The notes under the pieces were generated by a model. The model saw only the letters and a list, made by a program, of their open reading frames with translations, searched no databases and was not told where the DNA came from. Shown in pieces: positions 61,187 through 64,000 of a DNA stretch of 64,000 nucleotides. How positions within the stretch are numbered: the first letter of the stretch is position 1; each line of letters begins with the position of its first letter. The translations under genes and the position numbers were made by a program. This DNA is from Leptotrichia massiliensis. Lineage in GTDB: Bacteria > Fusobacteriota > Fusobacteriia > Fusobacteriales > Leptotrichiaceae. The stretch is taken from assembly GCF_900104625.1 (NCBI RefSeq), contig NZ_FNVZ01000004.1:372001-436000 (forward strand), in the 5' to 3' direction.

Positions 61187-62782
61187 ATGAAAAAAGTGAC
61201 AAAAGACTTGGAAAAACTAGGAATTGTAAATGTGGCAAAAATTTACAGAAACTTGACACCGTCTGAATTGATTGAACATGCCTTAAAAAGAGCGGAAGGA
61301 ACCTTATCGGATACAGGTGCTTTAGTTGTAACAACAGGGAAATATACAGGGCGTTCACCTAAAGACAAATATATTGTTGATACCGCTGGTATTCATAATA
61401 AAATTGCCTGGGGAAATGTAAATAAACCTATTGAAAAAGAAAAATTTGATTCTATTTATAATAAATTAATTGCATATTTACAAAATCGTGAAATTTTCAT
61501 ATTTGATGGAATGGCAGGAGCAGATCCAACTTGCAGACGAAAATTTAGAATAATAAATGAACGAGCAAGCCAAAACTTGTTTATCCATCAATTGTTAATA
61601 CGTCCAACAGAAGAAGAATTAAACGATTATGGACATGCTGACTTTACAATAATTGCAGCACCTGGTTTTAAATGCAATGCTAAAATTGATGGGATAAATT
61701 CGTCTGCTGCAATAATTATTGATTACGAAGCAAGAGTCGGTATTATTTGTGGAACAGAATATTCAGGAGAAATTAAAAAAAGTGTATTTTCAATAATGAA
61801 TTTTATAATGCCTGAAATTGATGTGCTTCCTATGCACTGTTCTGCCAATATGGATCCACGAACTGGTCAAACTGCTGTATTTTTTGGACTTTCAGGAACA
61901 GGGAAAACTACTCTTTCAACAGATCCTAATCGTAAGTTAATTGGTGATGATGAACACGGATGGTCTGATCATAGTATTTTCAACTTTGAAGGAGGATGCT
62001 ATGCAAAATGTATAAATCTTGATCCAGAGCACGAACCTGATATTTATAATGCAATAAAATTCGGAAGTCTTGTGGAAAATGTTGTAATGAATCCTAAAAC
62101 ACGTGAATTTGACTTTTATGATAAAAGTTTGACAGAAAATACAAGGGTTGGTTACCCAATTAATCATATAAAAAATGCACAAATTCCAGGAATTGGTGGA
62201 ATTCCTAGTGTTGTAATATTTCTGACGGCAGATGCATTCGGAGTTTTACCTCCTATTTCCAGACTGTCAAAAGATGCTGCAATCTACCACTTTGTAACAG
62301 GATTTACATCTAAACTGGCTGGAACAGAACGTGGAATTACAGAGCCACAACCTACATTCTCAACTTGCTTTGGAGAACCATTTATGCCTTTAGATCCATT
62401 AGTTTATGCAGAAATGCTAGGTAAAAAAATAGAACTTCACAACACAAGGGTATTTTTGATAAATACAGGATGGTCTGGTGGTCCTTACGGTGTCGGAAAC
62501 CGTATGAACTTAAAATACACACGAGCGATGGTTACTGCTGCATTGAACGGTGAATTAGACGAAGTAGAATACAGACATGATGAGATTTTCAATGTGGAAA
62601 TTCCACAATATTGTCCAAATGTTCCAAGTGAATTGTTAAACCCTATAGACACTTGGGCAAATAAGGAAGCATATGGTGCAGCAGCAAGAAAACTAGCTAA
62701 AATGTTTAGAGAAAATTTTGCCACAAAATATCCAAATATGCCAGAACATATTGTAAATGCAGGACCATTATTTTTTGAATAG
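61187..62782 (+). CDS. pckA: Phosphoenolpyruvate carboxykinase (ATP)
   Basis: A 531-aa ATP-dependent PEP carboxykinase. Signatures are GKYTGRSPKDKYIV, the P-loop FFGLSGTGKTTLS, IGDDEHGWSD with metal and ATP ligands, and EGGCYAKCI. In fermenting anaerobes it often runs PEP + CO2 + ADP to oxaloacetate + ATP; next to an oxaloacetate decarboxylase/carboxyltransferase gene it would handle oxaloacetate in either direction. GTGGAGGAAGTATT precedes the ATG. The downstream gene starts 36 bases after its stop, so they are probably co-transcribed. Confidence 0.97.
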   Translation: MKKVTKDLEKLGIVNVAKIYRNLTPSELIEHALKRAEGTLSDTGALVVTTGKYTGRSPKDKYIVDTAGIHNKIAWGNVNKPIEKEKFDSIYNKLIAYLQNREIFIFDGMAGADPTCRRKFRIINERASQNLFIHQLLIRPTEEELNDYGHADFTIIAAPGFKCNAKIDGINSSAAIIIDYEARVGIICGTEYSGEIKKSVFSIMNFIMPEIDVLPMHCSANMDPRTGQTAVFFGLSGTGKTTLSTDPNRKLIGDDEHGWSDHSIFNFEGGCYAKCINLDPEHEPDIYNAIKFGSLVENVVMNPKTREFDFYDKSLTENTRVGYPINHIKNAQIPGIGGIPSVVIFLTADAFGVLPPISRLSKDAAIYHFVTGFTSKLAGTERGITEPQPTFSTCFGEPFMPLDPLVYAEMLGKKIELHNTRVFLINTGWSGGPYGVGNRMNLKYTRAMVTAALNGELDEVEYRHDEIFNVEIPQYCPNVPSELLNPIDTWANKEAYGAAARKLAKMFRENFATKYPNMPEHIVNAGPLFFE

Positions 62783-62818
62783 CAATTTTTAAATGTTTAC
62801 TAAACAATGGAGGAATTT

Positions 62819-64000
62819 ATGGGGAAAGTAAAAATAACGGAAACATCACTAAGAGACGGACATCAGTCACTTATGGCAACAAGAATGACTACTGCCGAAA
62901 TGCTTCCAATAATAGAAACTATGGATAAAATCGGATATCATGCAATGGAAGTCTGGGGTGGTGCAACGTACGATGCGGCAATCAGATTTTTACATGAAGA
63001 TCCTTGGGAAAGATTGAGAGAAATTAGGAAAAGAGCTAAAAATACAAAATTACAAATGTTATTAAGAGGACAGAATGTACTGGGATATAGACATTATGCA
63101 GATGATATTGTAGATAGATTTGTTGAACTTTCGATAAAAAATGGAATTGATATTATTAGGACATTTGATGCTTTAAATGATACAAGAAATATTAGAAAAG
63201 CTTCGGAAAGTACAAAAAAATACGGTGGACATAGCCAACTTGCAATTTGTTACACAATAAGTCCTGTTCATACGATAGAATATTATAAAAAATTAGCACT
63301 TGAAATGCAGAGTATGGGTGCAGATTCTATTGCAATAAAGGATATGTCAGGAATTTTATTACCAAATGTGGCTTCTATTCTAGTAACCGAATTAAAGAGC
63401 GTTTTAAATATTCCACTTGAATTGCATACACATTCTACAGCAGGACTTGCAGAAATGAGCATAATTGAAGCTATTGATGCAGGAGTAGATATTGTGGATA
63501 CTGCTATTTCTCCATTTGGCGGAGGAACTTCACAGCCATGTACAGAACCACTTGTAAGGACTTTGCAAGGAACAGAATATGACACTGAACTGAATTTAGA
63601 ACTTTTGAAAGAAGTAGCTGAATATTTTAAACCAATAAGAAAAAAATACATTGATAACGGAACATTAAATCCAAAGGCTTTGGGAGTTGAGCCAAATATT
63701 GTAGAATATCAATTACCAGGAGGAATGCTTTCAAACTTATTGTCGCAACTAAAATCTCAAGGGGCGGAAGATAAATATGAAGATGTTCTCCGTGAAATTC
63801 CAAAAGTTCGAAAGGATTTAGGTTACCCACCACTTGTAACTCCAATGAGCCAAATGGTTGGAACACAATCTGTTATGAATATTTTAACTGGAAAAAAATA
63901 TCATATGATTCCTAAGGAAATAAAAGATTATGTGAAAGGAATGTATGGAAAATCACCTGTCCCAATTGATGAAAACATTAAAAAAACTATAGTTGGAGAT
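62819..64000 (+). CDS. Oxaloacetate decarboxylase alpha / pyruvate carboxylase B subunit, 3' end beyond the window
   Basis: 394 codons are visible before the right edge. The carboxyltransferase domain is clear: ITETSLRDGHQSLMATRM with metal-binding Asp13, EVWGGATYDAAIRFL, LLRGQNVLGY, IRTFDALND, AIKDMSGIL with the carbamylated-Lys region, LHTHSTAG with the metal His pair, and SPFGGGTSQP. A biotinyl domain may follow outside the window. ATG 62819 follows TGGAGGAATTT. Most likely the alpha subunit of a Na+-pumping oxaloacetate decarboxylase (oadA) or pycB; beta/gamma subunits are not visible. BirA encoded at 25507 would biotinylate it. Confidence 0.93.
   Translation, partial: MGKVKITETSLRDGHQSLMATRMTTAEMLPIIETMDKIGYHAMEVWGGATYDAAIRFLHEDPWERLREIRKRAKNTKLQMLLRGQNVLGYRHYADDIVDRFVELSIKNGIDIIRTFDALNDTRNIRKASESTKKYGGHSQLAICYTISPVHTIEYYKKLALEMQSMGADSIAIKDMSGILLPNVASILVTELKSVLNIPLELHTHSTAGLAEMSIIEAIDAGVDIVDTAISPFGGGTSQPCTEPLVRTLQGTEYDTELNLELLKEVAEYFKPIRKKYIDNGTLNPKALGVEPNIVEYQLPGGMLSNLLSQLKSQGAEDKYEDVLREIPKVRKDLGYPPLVTPMSQMVGTQSVMNILTGKKYHMIPKEIKDYVKGMYGKSPVPIDENIKKTIVGD

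Overview
The window is a low-GC chromosomal segment from a Gram-negative anaerobe of the Fusobacteria, almost certainly Leptotrichia. The reasons are the very AT-rich coding and intergenic DNA, the outer-membrane and LPS genes (KdsC- and GmhB-like phosphatases, an LpxL-family acyltransferase) and above all a type VI-A CRISPR locus. Its Cas13a resembles the L. buccalis/L. wadei proteins, and its repeat resembles the one I recall for L. shahii. All family assignments come from reading the translations; no database search was run.

Left third (1-20.7 kb), mostly minus strand: a partial M50 site-2 protease; a one-spacer orphan CRISPR of the ATTGAAAC type; a small helical repeat protein; glmS preceded by a clear glmS ribozyme and promoter; three Cof-type HAD phosphatases with an orphan CheY-like receiver; a thioredoxin-like protein on the plus strand; a TraX fragment; a GNAT protein and an MBL-fold hydrolase; and an LpxL-like acyltransferase. 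Then comes an overlapping operon of five cobalamin-binding-type radical SAM proteins built around a GH3-family acyl-adenylating enzyme (10.9-19.8 kb), with an unclassified protein upstream. This is the best candidate here for an undescribed biosynthetic pathway.

Middle (20.8-33.5 kb): an HtrA/DegP lipoprotein protease, a KdsC-like phosphatase, a natural FakA-FakB (DAK2-DegV) fusion, BirA, then cas13a-cas1-cas2 with leader and CRISPR array. The array has seven repeats, then about 1.35 kb of mobile-element debris (a DUF3102-like pseudogene, an intact membrane-protein gene, a broken serine recombinase), then three more repeats, the last one degenerate. Both edges of the debris lie inside genes exactly at repeat boundaries, so the array appears to have been interrupted by, or recombined with, a mobile element.

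Right half (33.5-64 kb), mostly plus strand: thrS, a BI-1 family membrane protein, a MazG-like pyrophosphohydrolase, rpmB, tRNA-Arg(TCG), a PAT-like acetyltransferase, pgk, yajC, an amidase, a GerMN protein, a PpiD-like foldase, a TrmN6-like methyltransferase, tpx and an ArsR-type zinc sensor (both minus), an exported protein of unknown function, an oligopeptide permease operon (oppBCDF plus four tandem oppA lipoproteins), gmhB, pckA with a long 5' leader carrying a small ORF and a terminator, and the start of oadA/pycB.

A family of two-hairpin intergenic elements recurs near 15.0, 50.6 and 59.8 kb, possibly also near 37 kb. The stems differ but keep pairing, while the loop sequences stay conserved.
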